From: Akkermansiaceae bacterium
GTDB taxonomy: Bacteria > Verrucomicrobiota > Verrucomicrobiia > Verrucomicrobiales > Akkermansiaceae
Length of the DNA stretch: 14,459 nt
Reading direction: 5' to 3'
Assembly: GCA_011524615.1 (NCBI GenBank)
Contig: WTJZ01000189.1
Coordinates: 1 to 14,459 of the forward strand
The position numbers and the translations under genes were made by a program. Position 1 is the stretch's first letter. Each line of letters begins with the position of its first letter. Below the pieces are notes generated by a model. The model made no database searches and had not been told where the DNA came from. It saw only the letters and a program-made list of their open reading frames with translations. Shown piece by piece: positions 1-7,330 of the stretch.

Positions 1-25
1 GTAATGATTGGTTTAGAATATAGGG

Positions 26-79
26 ATGAGTGAAAAAACCATTTGCTATCTGATAACCAGCCTCTACCTTGCACTATGA
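26..79 (+). CDS. Possible 17-codon leader peptide overlapping the aminopeptidase start
   Basis: An ATG at 26 opens a 17-codon frame reading MSEKTICYLITSLYLAL. Its TGA stop (77-79) overlaps the ATG at 76 of the next gene in an ATGA arrangement, the classic layout for translational coupling. AGGG lies directly before the ATG, which is too close to serve as a normal ribosome binding site. The peptide is hydrophobic at its C-terminal end and resembles nothing I recognise. Short frames like this arise by chance, so this is only a candidate. A different frame ending at 31-33 could equally be the tail of an upstream gene cut by the window edge. Confidence 0.2.
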   Translation: MSEKTICYLITSLYLAL

Positions 80-1293
80 CAGCTACATTGGATATGCACA
101 CATTGCCAGAATACCTCACAGAAGAAATCATGCTTGCTCCAGAGAAGCGCGATTTCCCTCCGTTCGATTTAGTCCGCTTATTGACCTCCGTATTTGATCC
201 TATCGCTGGAGCAAAGATTTGCATCCTTACCGACTTTGATGAGCCTGTGAATTACATTAAGGACTTTCAGTTTCTCAATGAAGAGGGATTTGAGGTTCAG
301 AAGAATGCACACAAGTTCTTCCACCAAGCACTCCTAGAGTACGCCAATGAGGAAATGGGGACGACTGGAGGCGATATGTTCGCGTATAAATACACGTACG
401 GATCAAATCTCGACCTCCAGGACGAAGTGTGGGATACGAACGGAAACCAACTCTCTCTCGATAAGGATATCTATCCTAACTATGACATTATTCTCTGTAT
501 ATCGACATGGTCAGCAACCGCTCCGCTCACCGCTAAGTGTAAGGAGTACGGATTCCGTGGTGCGACGATGCATGGTATGAATGATGTGATCCTGAACTCA
601 GGACTCGCTGTGAACTATGAAGAGGTCTCTGCTGATGCTGAGCGTATCCGTCAAGCGATGACTAATGCTGACTCGATCGAAATCGACTTCGAACTCGAAG
701 ATGGCAAGGTTCTTACCGCCTGGCTTGGTCTCGATGGTCAAGACGCGCAGAAGTCTCATGGACTCTGTCGTGGTACGACACCTGACATTGCTAACTTACC
801 AGCTGGTGAGGTTTACTTCGTCCCATGTGATGCTAAGGGGGAATTCCCAATGAAGTATGAAGACGGGACACTAGGACTCCTTACGGTAGAGAACCGTAAC
901 ATCCTCAAGTCTGAACTCATCGAAGGGAATCAACAAACGATTGATGAGCACAATGCCCGCCTCGCAGATGACCCAATGACGGGTACTCTCGGCGAATTAG
1001 GATTCGGTACTCAGGTGCTCCCTGTATCGTATCAAGATATCCAAGACGAGAAAGTACTCGGCACGTGTCACCTCGCTACTGGTCGTGATGACCATCTCGG
1101 TGGAGATATCGTACCAGAGATGTTCAAGAAGCATGAGAACAGTACGCATGACGACATACTCTTCGCTCCGCACAAGACACCTAACTTTAATGTAAAAGAA
1201 GTACGTATGAAGCGTGGAGACCAAGAAGAAGTGATCATCGAAAACTTCCGTCCAGCACGCTACATCATGGATGCGTTGGCGTCTGGTCGATAG
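76..1293 (+). CDS. M29-family metallo-aminopeptidase (aminopeptidase T/S-like)
   Basis: This protein is probably a cytoplasmic dinuclear-metal exopeptidase that removes N-terminal residues from peptides. It has no signal peptide. Counting from a TTG at 43, the residues matching known M29 ligands are Glu256 in LPAGEVYFVP, Glu318 in GELGFGT, His343 in GTCHLATG, and His369/Asp371 in THDDIL. Their order and spacing closely follow those reported for aminopeptidase T and AmpS. Subtract 11 for the ATG start used here. I prefer ATG 76 (405 codons, starting MTATLDMHTLPEYL) because the preceding TTG-initiated residues look non-native and the ATG is coupled to a small upstream frame. The family is usually about 400-410 residues, so it appears full length. 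A strong terminator follows 30 bp downstream, so it is the last gene of its unit. Substrate preference cannot be read from the sequence. Confidence 0.78.
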   Translation: MTATLDMHTLPEYLTEEIMLAPEKRDFPPFDLVRLLTSVFDPIAGAKICILTDFDEPVNYIKDFQFLNEEGFEVQKNAHKFFHQALLEYANEEMGTTGGDMFAYKYTYGSNLDLQDEVWDTNGNQLSLDKDIYPNYDIILCISTWSATAPLTAKCKEYGFRGATMHGMNDVILNSGLAVNYEEVSADAERIRQAMTNADSIEIDFELEDGKVLTAWLGLDGQDAQKSHGLCRGTTPDIANLPAGEVYFVPCDAKGEFPMKYEDGTLGLLTVENRNILKSELIEGNQQTIDEHNARLADDPMTGTLGELGFGTQVLPVSYQDIQDEKVLGTCHLATGRDDHLGGDIVPEMFKKHENSTHDDILFAPHKTPNFNVKEVRMKRGDQEEVIIENFRPARYIMDALASGR

Positions 1294-1323
1294 TGCCTTA
1301 TCTCACTGCAAATAATACAAACC

Positions 1324-1351
1324 AGGCTCACAATAATGTGAGCCTTTTTTT
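1324..1351 (+). terminator. Rho-independent terminator of the aminopeptidase gene
   Basis: An 8-bp perfect stem AGGCTCAC (1324-1331) / GTGAGCCT (1338-1345) with a six-base loop runs directly into a seven-T tract. It lies 30 bp past the stop at 1293 and just beyond the end of the convergent DUF2293 gene. It may act weakly in reverse, but the opposite strand has only a broken T-rich stretch. Confidence 0.9.
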
Positions 1352-1355
1352 ATCC

Positions 1356-2033
1356 CTATCTGAGTGACTTGTAGAGGGGGCAGGAGAGGAGTTGGTCTCC
1401 TGTGATACCTTTGCGGTACTTTTCGAGTACTTTGCGTGACTGCTTGGCGAGGTCTCGCCTGACTTCCCGTCTTGCGCCTTTGACACGGGCGATCTTCATG
1501 TGATCATAAGCCGTTGTTTGGTGGCGCATCCAGGCGATGACGGCAGCTTCGGCTTTTCGGTCGAGTGGGATCCGTTTCGTTCGAGCGACGGTATTGCTGC
1601 CTACAGGGATCGCATGAGCTGTAATCAGGGTTGCCATCTTCTGAGCTAGAGGGGCGTGAATGGGGTCAAAGTCGAGGAAGGAGATAACGGCCTCAAGGAA
1701 GTCTTGTCCGTATTGCTCTTCCTGTTTGGCTCTTCGGGCGCGACCGGCGTCGAGTTTCTTTTGGTAGCTAGGATCAGCTCTTTCAATCTCGAGCTCAGCC
1801 TTGAGCCGATCTATGGTCGCTGCGTCAGAGAGAATGCCTTTTGAGAAAAGGCGCTTGCCCTTTGGTTCCTTGATGATCCAGCAGTCGTGTGCCTTCTTGA
1901 TTCTGCGACTGAGTGCTGGGTCTCCCGGGGGGAGGAGCTTCCAGCCCTGAGGGATGGCACGTAATTTACCATCGAGATCTTGGACGTATCCTTTCTTCTT
2001 AGATGTTCTTACCTCTGTGACTTCGTAGTTCAT
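1356..2033 (-). CDS. DUF2293 domain protein, function unknown
   Basis: The C-terminal half matches DUF2293. The diagnostic stretch, about residues 139-197 from the ATG used here, includes AHAIPVGSNTVARTKRIPL, AVIAWMRHQTTAYDHM and VKGARREVRR. It is followed by a basic, helical tail. The N-terminal half is lysine/arginine rich with a charged helical segment (AELEIERADPSYQKKLDAGR). There is no signal peptide or membrane segment, so it is a basic cytoplasmic protein; nucleic-acid contact is possible but unproven. The frame stays open to a TTG at 2069, but a perfect stem-loop at 2064-2084 would cover that codon, so I use the ATG at 2033 (225 codons). It lies downstream of the esterase gene on the same strand and may be co-transcribed. 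No function is established for the family that I can name. Confidence 0.75.
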   Translation of the reverse strand: MNYEVTEVRTSKKKGYVQDLDGKLRAIPQGWKLLPPGDPALSRRIKKAHDCWIIKEPKGKRLFSKGILSDAATIDRLKAELEIERADPSYQKKLDAGRARRAKQEEQYGQDFLEAVISFLDFDPIHAPLAQKMATLITAHAIPVGSNTVARTKRIPLDRKAEAAVIAWMRHQTTAYDHMKIARVKGARREVRRDLAKQSRKVLEKYRKGITGDQLLSCPLYKSLR

Positions 2034-2063
2034 CTCTGAGGTATTGCTATGGAGAGGGGGAGT

Positions 2064-2084
2064 AGCCAAGAGTAATTCTTGGCT
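2064..2084 (-). other. Stem-loop between the esterase gene and the DUF2293 gene
   Basis: A perfect 8-bp inverted repeat, AGCCAAGA (2064-2071) / TCTTGGCT (2077-2084), has a five-base loop. It sits 18 bp past the esterase stop in the transcribed direction. No T-run follows on the minus strand, only ACTCCCCCTCTCC, so it is not a typical intrinsic terminator. It could stabilise the upstream message, attenuate, or separate expression of the two genes. Confidence 0.5.
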
Positions 2085-2102
2085 ATTTGTGCGGGGGCGA
2101 GA

Positions 2103-3506
2103 TTACTGAGCCAGCAGGGCCTTCATCTCCTTTGCATAGCGTTTGCCTAGTTCGAGTTGTCCCTCTGTGTCAAAGTGCCAAGAGTCCTGCATGGTAAGCC
2201 CCTTGGAGAGAACACAGGATGTATGAGGGAGGTGGTCAGGAAGCTGGATGAGTTGTTCGTTCATGGGGATGGCGTCTTCTCTGGTTGGGTTAATTTGCCC
2301 GCAGATGAATGGGAGGGTATCGTCATTGAACTCAGCTCGGAGGTCGGTCACGAGTTGGACGAGTTTTGGGAGGTGTTCGTCAGCTGCTTGATAATTCGCT
2401 TCGCCTTGGTGCCAGAGGATACCTTTGAGCTTACCTCCATTGTTGATTGCGAATTTGGTGCGAGATACGGCACTCTTGAAGAACTCTGTGCCTTTTGCCC
2501 ATGATTCGATTTTTGACCCTCCCTTAGCGTTTACGACGAGGCCGATTTCACGATGGGGTGATATCTTACGCATGGTCTGAGCAAAGGAGTATCCCAGGCC
2601 GAGTTTTTGCCATGAAGGGTCCTTTCTGATCGCGGAGTAGATATTGAGTGGGTTATTGGACGGGGCCCACTCGGCGTGTTCATTGAGCACGTAGCACCCT
2701 TTGATAGGATCTCTGAGATCGTCTGTGATCTGAGCGCGACCTGCCATATTGGACTGACCGATAAGGAGGTAGATGTCGAAGTCTGGCTTCTCTTGGAAGG
2801 TGATGCTAGATTTCTCGATTGTTAATCCGAGAAGTTTCCCTAGTTGTTGGGCGATGAAGAGATTGCCATTGGCATTCATGTGAACGGTATCAGCAGTGAG
2901 GATGCCTCGGTTCTTATTCTCTGGATTATTCGTCTGGAGATGAGAGAGGAATTCCTGACGCAGGTCGATGAGGTCGAGTTGGTTCTCACGAGCGAGGGCT
3001 CGGACGATGTCGCAGTATTGGTCAAGGCGGGCTGTCTCAACTCTCTCACTCTTAATGTCTTCACCGATGACTGCTGGTGTCATGAGGATCGGTTCGACCT
3101 TGTGTTCTTTGAAGAGGGTTATGAGGTATTGGATACCTGCTTGGTAGTCTTCTGCAGAGGTGCCTTCACGAGCCTCCTTGGTTACTGGGTGTGGCTTGTG
3201 CCAGTGCCAGACATCATTCGTGCCGATGTAGATGACGACCTTTGTCGGTTCTAGAGAGAGGACATCACGCTCTACACGTCTGAGTAGGTCGGGTACTTTA
3301 TTTCCACTGATGCCTTTGCCTGTAACAGTAATTCGGTCGTGAGGTCGTTGTTGGGTGACAGCGGTATTGATGAGGTCGACATAGCCTCCTGGACGTTGGC
3401 CGAGCTGGGTGATCGAGTCACCAAAAAATACGATATGATCGTTCTTACTCAGAGGCGAGGCAGCCAACGAGCAGATGGAGAGTATGAATAGTAGAAGTGT
3501 TCTCAT
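2103..3506 (-). CDS. Secreted two-domain esterase: SGNH hydrolase fused to a sialate O-acetylesterase (DUF303/SASA) domain
   Basis: The protein begins with a Sec signal peptide (MRTLLLFILSICSLAASPLS). Residues about 23-228 form a GDSL/SGNH hydrolase: block I FFGDSIT with Ser31, block II Gly around GISGN (66-69), block III GTND (95-98), and the DTVH pair Asp206/His209. Residues about 243-465 form a second esterase domain of the sialate O-acetylesterase type: GQSNMAG with Ser252, WHQGEAN (365-371), and DSWH Asp441/His444. Both catalytic sets look intact, so this is a fusion of two active-looking carbohydrate esterases, not a decayed repeat. The expected role is periplasmic or extracellular removal of acetyl or other acyl groups from glycans. 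A TATTAT element (3512-3517) just five bases before the ATG could mean a near-leaderless message, and no Shine-Dalgarno is visible. The ahcY terminator lies upstream, so it probably has its own promoter. The exact ester substrate is unknown. Confidence 0.88.
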   Translation of the reverse strand: MRTLLLFILSICSLAASPLSKNDHIVFFGDSITQLGQRPGGYVDLINTAVTQQRPHDRITVTGKGISGNKVPDLLRRVERDVLSLEPTKVVIYIGTNDVWHWHKPHPVTKEAREGTSAEDYQAGIQYLITLFKEHKVEPILMTPAVIGEDIKSERVETARLDQYCDIVRALARENQLDLIDLRQEFLSHLQTNNPENKNRGILTADTVHMNANGNLFIAQQLGKLLGLTIEKSSITFQEKPDFDIYLLIGQSNMAGRAQITDDLRDPIKGCYVLNEHAEWAPSNNPLNIYSAIRKDPSWQKLGLGYSFAQTMRKISPHREIGLVVNAKGGSKIESWAKGTEFFKSAVSRTKFAINNGGKLKGILWHQGEANYQAADEHLPKLVQLVTDLRAEFNDDTLPFICGQINPTREDAIPMNEQLIQLPDHLPHTSCVLSKGLTMQDSWHFDTEGQLELGKRYAKEMKALLAQ

Positions 3507-3564
3507 CGTTTATAATATGCCATGAAATACGTAAAACTTTTAGAAAATATTCAACTTACTTAAA

Positions 3565-3599
3565 ATAAAAAATGGAGCGCCGTCTTCGGGCACTCCATT
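3565..3599 (-). terminator. Rho-independent terminator of the metK-ahcY operon
   Basis: On the minus strand, AATGGAG plus four more pairs (one G-U) makes an 11-bp stem with a seven-base loop: outer arms at 3593-3599 and 3571-3577. It runs straight into a T-rich tract (TTTTTTATTTT). It is 29 bp past the ahcY stop and separates the operon from the esterase gene. Confidence 0.9.
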
Positions 3600-3628
3600 G
3601 CAAAAAAGTATAGTGAGTAAAAGGATGA

Positions 3629-5047
3629 TTAATAGCGGTAGTGCTCAGGCTTGTATGGGCCGTCTACTTCTACTCCGATGTATGCCGCTTGCTCAGGCTT
3701 GAGGGTGGTGAGCTTACATCCGATTTTCTCAAGGTGGAGGCGTGCTACCTCTTCATCGAGCTCTTTTGGTAGGACCTCTACTCCGATCTCACGAGAGTCT
3801 TTAGTCTTCCAGAGTTCGAGCTGTGCGAGAGTCTGGTTGGTGAAGCTGTTTGACATCACGAATGATGGGTGACCTGTCGCACATCCGAGGTTGACGAGGC
3901 GTCCTTCAGCAAGGAGGAAGATCGCATTACCTGCAGGGAAGACGTACTTATCAACTTGTGGTTTGATATTGATACGCTCTACATCAGTGCGTGCATTAAG
4001 TGGCTCGACCTGAATCTCGTTGTCAAAGTGTCCGATGTTACAAACGATCGCTTGGTCCTTCATCGCCTCCATGTGCTCGAGGGTAATGATATCGTAGTTA
4101 CCAGTAGTCGTCACATAGATATCACCGTATCCGAGGGTGTCCTCTACGGTGAGAACGCGGAATCCTTCCATAGCTGCTTGAAGAGCACAGATAGGGTCGA
4201 CCTCTGTAACGATGACCTGAGCTCCGTGTGCACGGAGAGCTTGGGCACAGCCCTTACCAACGTCACCGTATCCACATACGACAGCAACCTTACCTGAGAT
4301 CATAACGTCCGTAGCACGTTTGATACCGTCTACGAGAGACTCACGACATCCGTAGAGGTTGTCGAACTTGGACTTGGTAACTGAGTCGTTTACATTGATC
4401 GCAGGGAAGAGGAGTTTGCCTTCCTTGTGCATTGCATAGAGACGGTGAACACCTGTGGTTGTTTCCTCAGAGACACCTTTGATCGCTGGTACCCAGTTAT
4501 GGAAGATGTTCGGGAACTTAGCGTGGATATCCTTGAGGAGGTCTTTGATGACTTGCTCCTCTGTAGATCCTGATGGGGTATTGACCCAGTCACTACCGTT
4601 CTCTAGTTCATATCCCTTGTGGATGAGGAGGGTCGCATCACCACCATCGTCCACGATCATTTCTGGTCCGAGAGGTTCGTCTCCTGCTGGGTTCGGGAAG
4701 CAAAGCATCTTCCAGGTGCACCACCAGTATTCTTCGAGGGTTTCTCCCTTCCAAGCGAATACAGGAACTCCTGCTTCCGCAATCGCTGCCGCGGCGTGGT
4801 CTTGTGTTGAGAAGATATTACAAGAAGCCCAGCGTACATCTGCACCGAGGGCTGTAAGAGTCTCAATGAGGATACCTGTCTGGATCGTCATGTGGAGAGA
4901 TCCACCGATACGAACGCCTGCGAGAGGTTGCTCACTTCCGTACTTCTCACGAGTTGCCATGAGGCCCGGCATTTCTGATTCGGCAACGATTAACTCCTTA
5001 CGACCGAAGTCGGCGAGTCCGATGTCTTTTACTTTATAATCTGTCAT
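3629..5047 (-). CDS. ahcY: Adenosylhomocysteinase (S-adenosylhomocysteine hydrolase)
   Basis: This NAD-dependent cytoplasmic enzyme reversibly splits S-adenosylhomocysteine into adenosine and homocysteine, relieving product inhibition of methyltransferases and completing the SAM cycle. The 472 residues align with the family end to end: SCNIFSTQDHAAAAI (75-89) in the substrate domain, NVNDSVTKSKFDN (218-230) carrying the catalytic Lys/Asp region, the Rossmann NAD-binding GYGDVGKG (259-266), and the hallmark C-terminal PYKPEHYRY. The insertion around residues 115-190 is typical of the long bacterial form. It lies 49 bp downstream of metK on the same strand with no terminator between them, so the two are almost certainly one operon. 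No clear Shine-Dalgarno precedes the ATG. The assignment is secure. Confidence 0.97.
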   Translation of the reverse strand: MTDYKVKDIGLADFGRKELIVAESEMPGLMATREKYGSEQPLAGVRIGGSLHMTIQTGILIETLTALGADVRWASCNIFSTQDHAAAAIAEAGVPVFAWKGETLEEYWWCTWKMLCFPNPAGDEPLGPEMIVDDGGDATLLIHKGYELENGSDWVNTPSGSTEEQVIKDLLKDIHAKFPNIFHNWVPAIKGVSEETTTGVHRLYAMHKEGKLLFPAINVNDSVTKSKFDNLYGCRESLVDGIKRATDVMISGKVAVVCGYGDVGKGCAQALRAHGAQVIVTEVDPICALQAAMEGFRVLTVEDTLGYGDIYVTTTGNYDIITLEHMEAMKDQAIVCNIGHFDNEIQVEPLNARTDVERINIKPQVDKYVFPAGNAIFLLAEGRLVNLGCATGHPSFVMSNSFTNQTLAQLELWKTKDSREIGVEVLPKELDEEVARLHLEKIGCKLTTLKPEQAAYIGVEVDGPYKPEHYRY

Positions 5048-5096
5048 GTGGTTAAGTGGGGTTTGAAAAATTTACTGCTGAGGCAAGAAGGAGTCC

Positions 5097-6296
5097 TTAC
5101 CCTAAGATCGCCGTTAGGGCTTCTACTTTATTTGTTTCCTCCCATGGGAGGCCTGCGTCTTCACGGCCAAAGTGTCCGTAGTTGGTCGACTGGCGGTAAA
5201 TAGGGCGTAGGAGGTCGAGTTCCTTGACGATGTCAGCAGGCTTGAAGGAGAAGGTCTCCTTTACGGCCGCGATAATGCTTTCTTCAGAGACAGTGTTAGT
5301 GCCAAAGGTGTCGATGTGGATCGAGACTGGATCTGGGTAGCCGATGGCATAGGCGACCTGGAGCTCACAGCGCTGAGCGTAACCAGCAGCAACGATGTTC
5401 TTAGCTACCCAGCGGCACATGTATGCTGCAGAGCGGTCGACCTTTGATGGATCCTTACCTGAGAAGGCTCCGCCTCCATGACGTCCTGCGCCACCATAGG
5501 TATCAACGATGATCTTACGGCCTGTGAGACCTGCATCTCCCTCTGGACCACCGATGATGAAGAGCCCAGTTGGGTTGATGTGGTACTCGGTCTCCTCGGT
5601 GAGCATTTCTGCAGGGAGGACTTTTTCGATAAGTTCTGCTTTAATGATCTCACGAATCTCAGGGGTCGTGATCTCTTGGGCATGCATGGTAGATACGACT
5701 ACGGCAGTAATACGAGTGGGCTTATTATCTACATATTCGACAGATACTTGAGTCTTAGCATCTGGTCTGAGCCATGGTAGGATGCGTTCTTTCCTCAGGC
5801 GCGTGAGCTCTTTTGACAAAGCGTGAGAATACGCGATCGGAGCTGGCATTAATTCAGGGGTCTCATTAGTCGCATATCCGAACATGATTCCTTGGTCACC
5901 AGCACCTTGCTCGTCAGTGTCCTTGTTGTCAGCGGCTTCTGCGTCTACCCCCTGTGCGATTTCTGGTGATTGCTCTCCGATGAAGACAAGTTTGTTGAGT
6001 TGTTTAGCCTCAAAGTTACAGGAGTAGGTGTAGTCTGTCCCCTCCGCATATGCGGCATCGTATCCGATTTCACGGATCGTTTCTTCCATAATGGCTTCAT
6101 AGTCGATAGACGCGACAGAGCTAATTTCACCCGCGAGACCGATGTTGTTATCTTTGACAAAGGTCTCACAGGCAACACGTGCATTAGGGTCTAGAGTGAG
6201 GAAGGCGTCTAGAATCGCATCTGAGACGGTATCACATACTTTGTCTGGGTGACCCTCGGTCACTGATTCGGAAGAGAAGATAAAGGAGTTAGACAT
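5097..6296 (-). CDS. metK: S-adenosylmethionine synthetase
   Basis: MetK makes S-adenosylmethionine from methionine and ATP. The 399-residue protein is full length and carries the family signatures: SVTEGHPDKVCD near the N-terminus (11-22), the substrate-loop motif GAGDQGIMFGYA (131-142), and the glycine-rich phosphate loop GGGAFSGKD (274-282) followed by KVDRSAAY. A short acidic insertion (AEAADNKDTDEQ) precedes the GAGDQG motif. It is the first gene of the metK-ahcY operon and is transcribed divergently from the SahR-like regulator, so its promoter must lie in the 50-bp gap. I see no SAM riboswitch upstream, which fits control by a DNA-binding protein instead. Confidence 0.97.
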   Translation of the reverse strand: MSNSFIFSSESVTEGHPDKVCDTVSDAILDAFLTLDPNARVACETFVKDNNIGLAGEISSVASIDYEAIMEETIREIGYDAAYAEGTDYTYSCNFEAKQLNKLVFIGEQSPEIAQGVDAEAADNKDTDEQGAGDQGIMFGYATNETPELMPAPIAYSHALSKELTRLRKERILPWLRPDAKTQVSVEYVDNKPTRITAVVVSTMHAQEITTPEIREIIKAELIEKVLPAEMLTEETEYHINPTGLFIIGGPEGDAGLTGRKIIVDTYGGAGRHGGGAFSGKDPSKVDRSAAYMCRWVAKNIVAAGYAQRCELQVAYAIGYPDPVSIHIDTFGTNTVSEESIIAAVKETFSFKPADIVKELDLLRPIYRQSTNYGHFGREDAGLPWEETNKVEALTAILG

Positions 6297-6346
6297 AACT
6301 TATCAGAAAATCTTGATATATTGATATGAATCTACAACAGTAAGAC
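6297..6346. promoter_or_regulatory. Divergent metK / sahR control region with candidate operator
   Basis: All promoter elements for both directions must fit in these 50 bp or overlap the coding starts. The core contains TTGATAT twice, at 6313-6319 and 6321-6327 (period 8), plus an inverted TATCA at 6301-6305. TATCA (6301-6305) and TGATA (6314-6318) form a dyad with an 8-bp spacer. Clustered AT-rich half-sites over a divergent promoter are what an autoregulating ArsR-family repressor would use. No convincing -35/-10 pair stands out. That this is the SahR-type operator is inference from position and repeats. Confidence 0.5.
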
Positions 6347-7261
6347 ATGGCGTCAATCTTGAATTCTCTGAAACTCGCATCAGATCCCACTCGGCTGCGT
6401 ATTTTGGCTATCTTAGAAGCTGAGCCTCTATCCGTGGCTGAGTTACAAGAAATCTTGTCTATGGGGCAGTCGCGGATCTCCTCACAGCTCTCATTGCTCA
6501 AGAAGGGGGATCTCGTATCTGATAAGAGAGTGGGGAAGAATAATATCTATTCGTGCAAAGTGAAGGGGGAGTTAAAGTTACTACTGCTCTCGGCGGTTCA
6601 AGAGATTCCAGAAGCGGGGCAAGATCGGGAGACCTTGGATCACATCCTAATGAAGCGCCGAGACCATGCTCGCGCTTACTTTGATAAGCTCGCAGGAAAG
6701 TTTGGAAAAAAGTATGTTCCTGGTCGCTCATGGAAGTCATTAGCAGAGGGGCTGCTGAAGATGACGAACTATGGAACGGTGGTAGACCTCGGAGCTGGGG
6801 AGGGCACGCTCTCTCAGCTAATTGCTCAGAATTCGGACCGAGTCATCGCGGTAGATCATTCAGAGAAGATGGTGGAATATGGCCGTGAGTTAGCAAAGGA
6901 GCATCGACTGGAGAATTTAGAATACAGGCTCGGCGATATTCAGGCTCCACCGGTGGAGGATAGTACAGCTGATTTGGTGATCTTCTCTCAGGCTCTGCAC
7001 CATGCCTCGGATCCGATGAAGGCACTCCAGGCTGCTGCTAAAATCCTTAAAACTGGAGGTCGTTTATTGGTGCTCGACCTTTTGCAACATACGTTCGAGG
7101 AAGCTCGTGAACTGTATGGAGATACTTGGTTAGGATTTACCGAGATTGAATTAGTGCGCATGGCTCGTGAGGCAGGGTTCACTGAATTAACGACAACCAT
7201 TGTCGATAAGGAAGCAGAGCCTCCTCACTTCCAGACGCTTTTATTGACTGGTAGAACTTAA
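6347..7261 (+). CDS. sahR: SahR-like regulator: ArsR-family HTH fused to a SAM-methyltransferase-like domain
   Basis: Residues about 1-80 are an ArsR-type winged helix: ASDPTRLRILAILEAEPLSV, recognition region MGQSRISSQLSLLKKGDLV, wing RVGKNNIYSCKV. Residues about 105-300 are a class I methyltransferase fold with the SAM-binding VVDLGAGEGTLS (145-156), the acidic residue of IAVDHSEKM, and LVIFSQALHH. This is the architecture of SahR, described in Proteobacteria as a repressor of SAM-cycle genes whose methylase-related domain binds S-adenosylhomocysteine and releases DNA. Its place 50 bp from and divergent to metK-ahcY strongly supports that role here, including likely autoregulation. The methyltransferase motifs look intact, so residual catalytic activity cannot be excluded. 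An ordinary ArsR-UbiE-type methyltransferase fusion is the main alternative. No strong Shine-Dalgarno is visible. Confidence 0.85.
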   Translation: MASILNSLKLASDPTRLRILAILEAEPLSVAELQEILSMGQSRISSQLSLLKKGDLVSDKRVGKNNIYSCKVKGELKLLLLSAVQEIPEAGQDRETLDHILMKRRDHARAYFDKLAGKFGKKYVPGRSWKSLAEGLLKMTNYGTVVDLGAGEGTLSQLIAQNSDRVIAVDHSEKMVEYGRELAKEHRLENLEYRLGDIQAPPVEDSTADLVIFSQALHHASDPMKALQAAAKILKTGGRLLVLDLLQHTFEEARELYGDTWLGFTEIELVRMAREAGFTELTTTIVDKEAEPPHFQTLLLTGRT

Positions 7262-7274
7262 GTTCAGTTCTACC
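7250..7274 (+). repeat. 9-bp inverted repeat spanning the sahR stop codon
   Basis: GGTAGAACT (7250-7258) and AGTTCTACC (7266-7274) are exact inverted copies separated by seven bases. The TAA stop (7259-7261) sits at the start of the loop. It lies two bases before the terminator hairpin, giving two stacked stem-loops at the 3' end of the message. It has no T-run of its own. Confidence 0.6.
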
Positions 7275-7276
7275 AA

Positions 7277-7304
7277 AAAAGCCTCGCGCTTTTGCGAGGC
7301 TTTT
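7277..7304. terminator. Bidirectional terminator between sahR and the lipoprotein gene
   Basis: AAAAGCCTCGC (7277-7287) pairs perfectly with GCGAGGCTTTT (7294-7304) over 11 bp around a six-base loop. The A/T ends supply a U-tract in both directions, suited to the convergent genes ending at 7261 (+) and 7331 (-). Confidence 0.92.
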
Positions 7305-7330
7305 GAAGTGTTGTCGAGTGGTATTCTGTT

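Noticed and set aside
43..75. TTG at 43 as start of the aminopeptidase
   Set aside because: The 11 extra residues (LSDNQPLPCT region) look non-native; ATG 76 gives a normal family length and is coupled to the small upstream frame.
2844..3254. 136-codon + strand frame opposite the esterase gene
   Set aside because: It is entirely antisense to conserved SGNH motifs, with no homologous features or ribosome binding site.
4455..5039. 194-codon open frame on the + strand opposite ahcY
   Set aside because: It lies wholly inside a certain ahcY gene on the other strand. Its composition (Ser, Arg, Pro-rich, no recognisable domain) is that of an antisense shadow.
5478..5780. 100-codon + strand frame opposite metK
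   Set aside because: It is antisense to strongly conserved metK sequence; the open frame reflects codon bias on the real strand.
6297..6346. SAM riboswitch upstream of metK
   Set aside because: The 50-bp gap is too short for any SAM riboswitch aptamer plus expression platform, and no such fold is visible.
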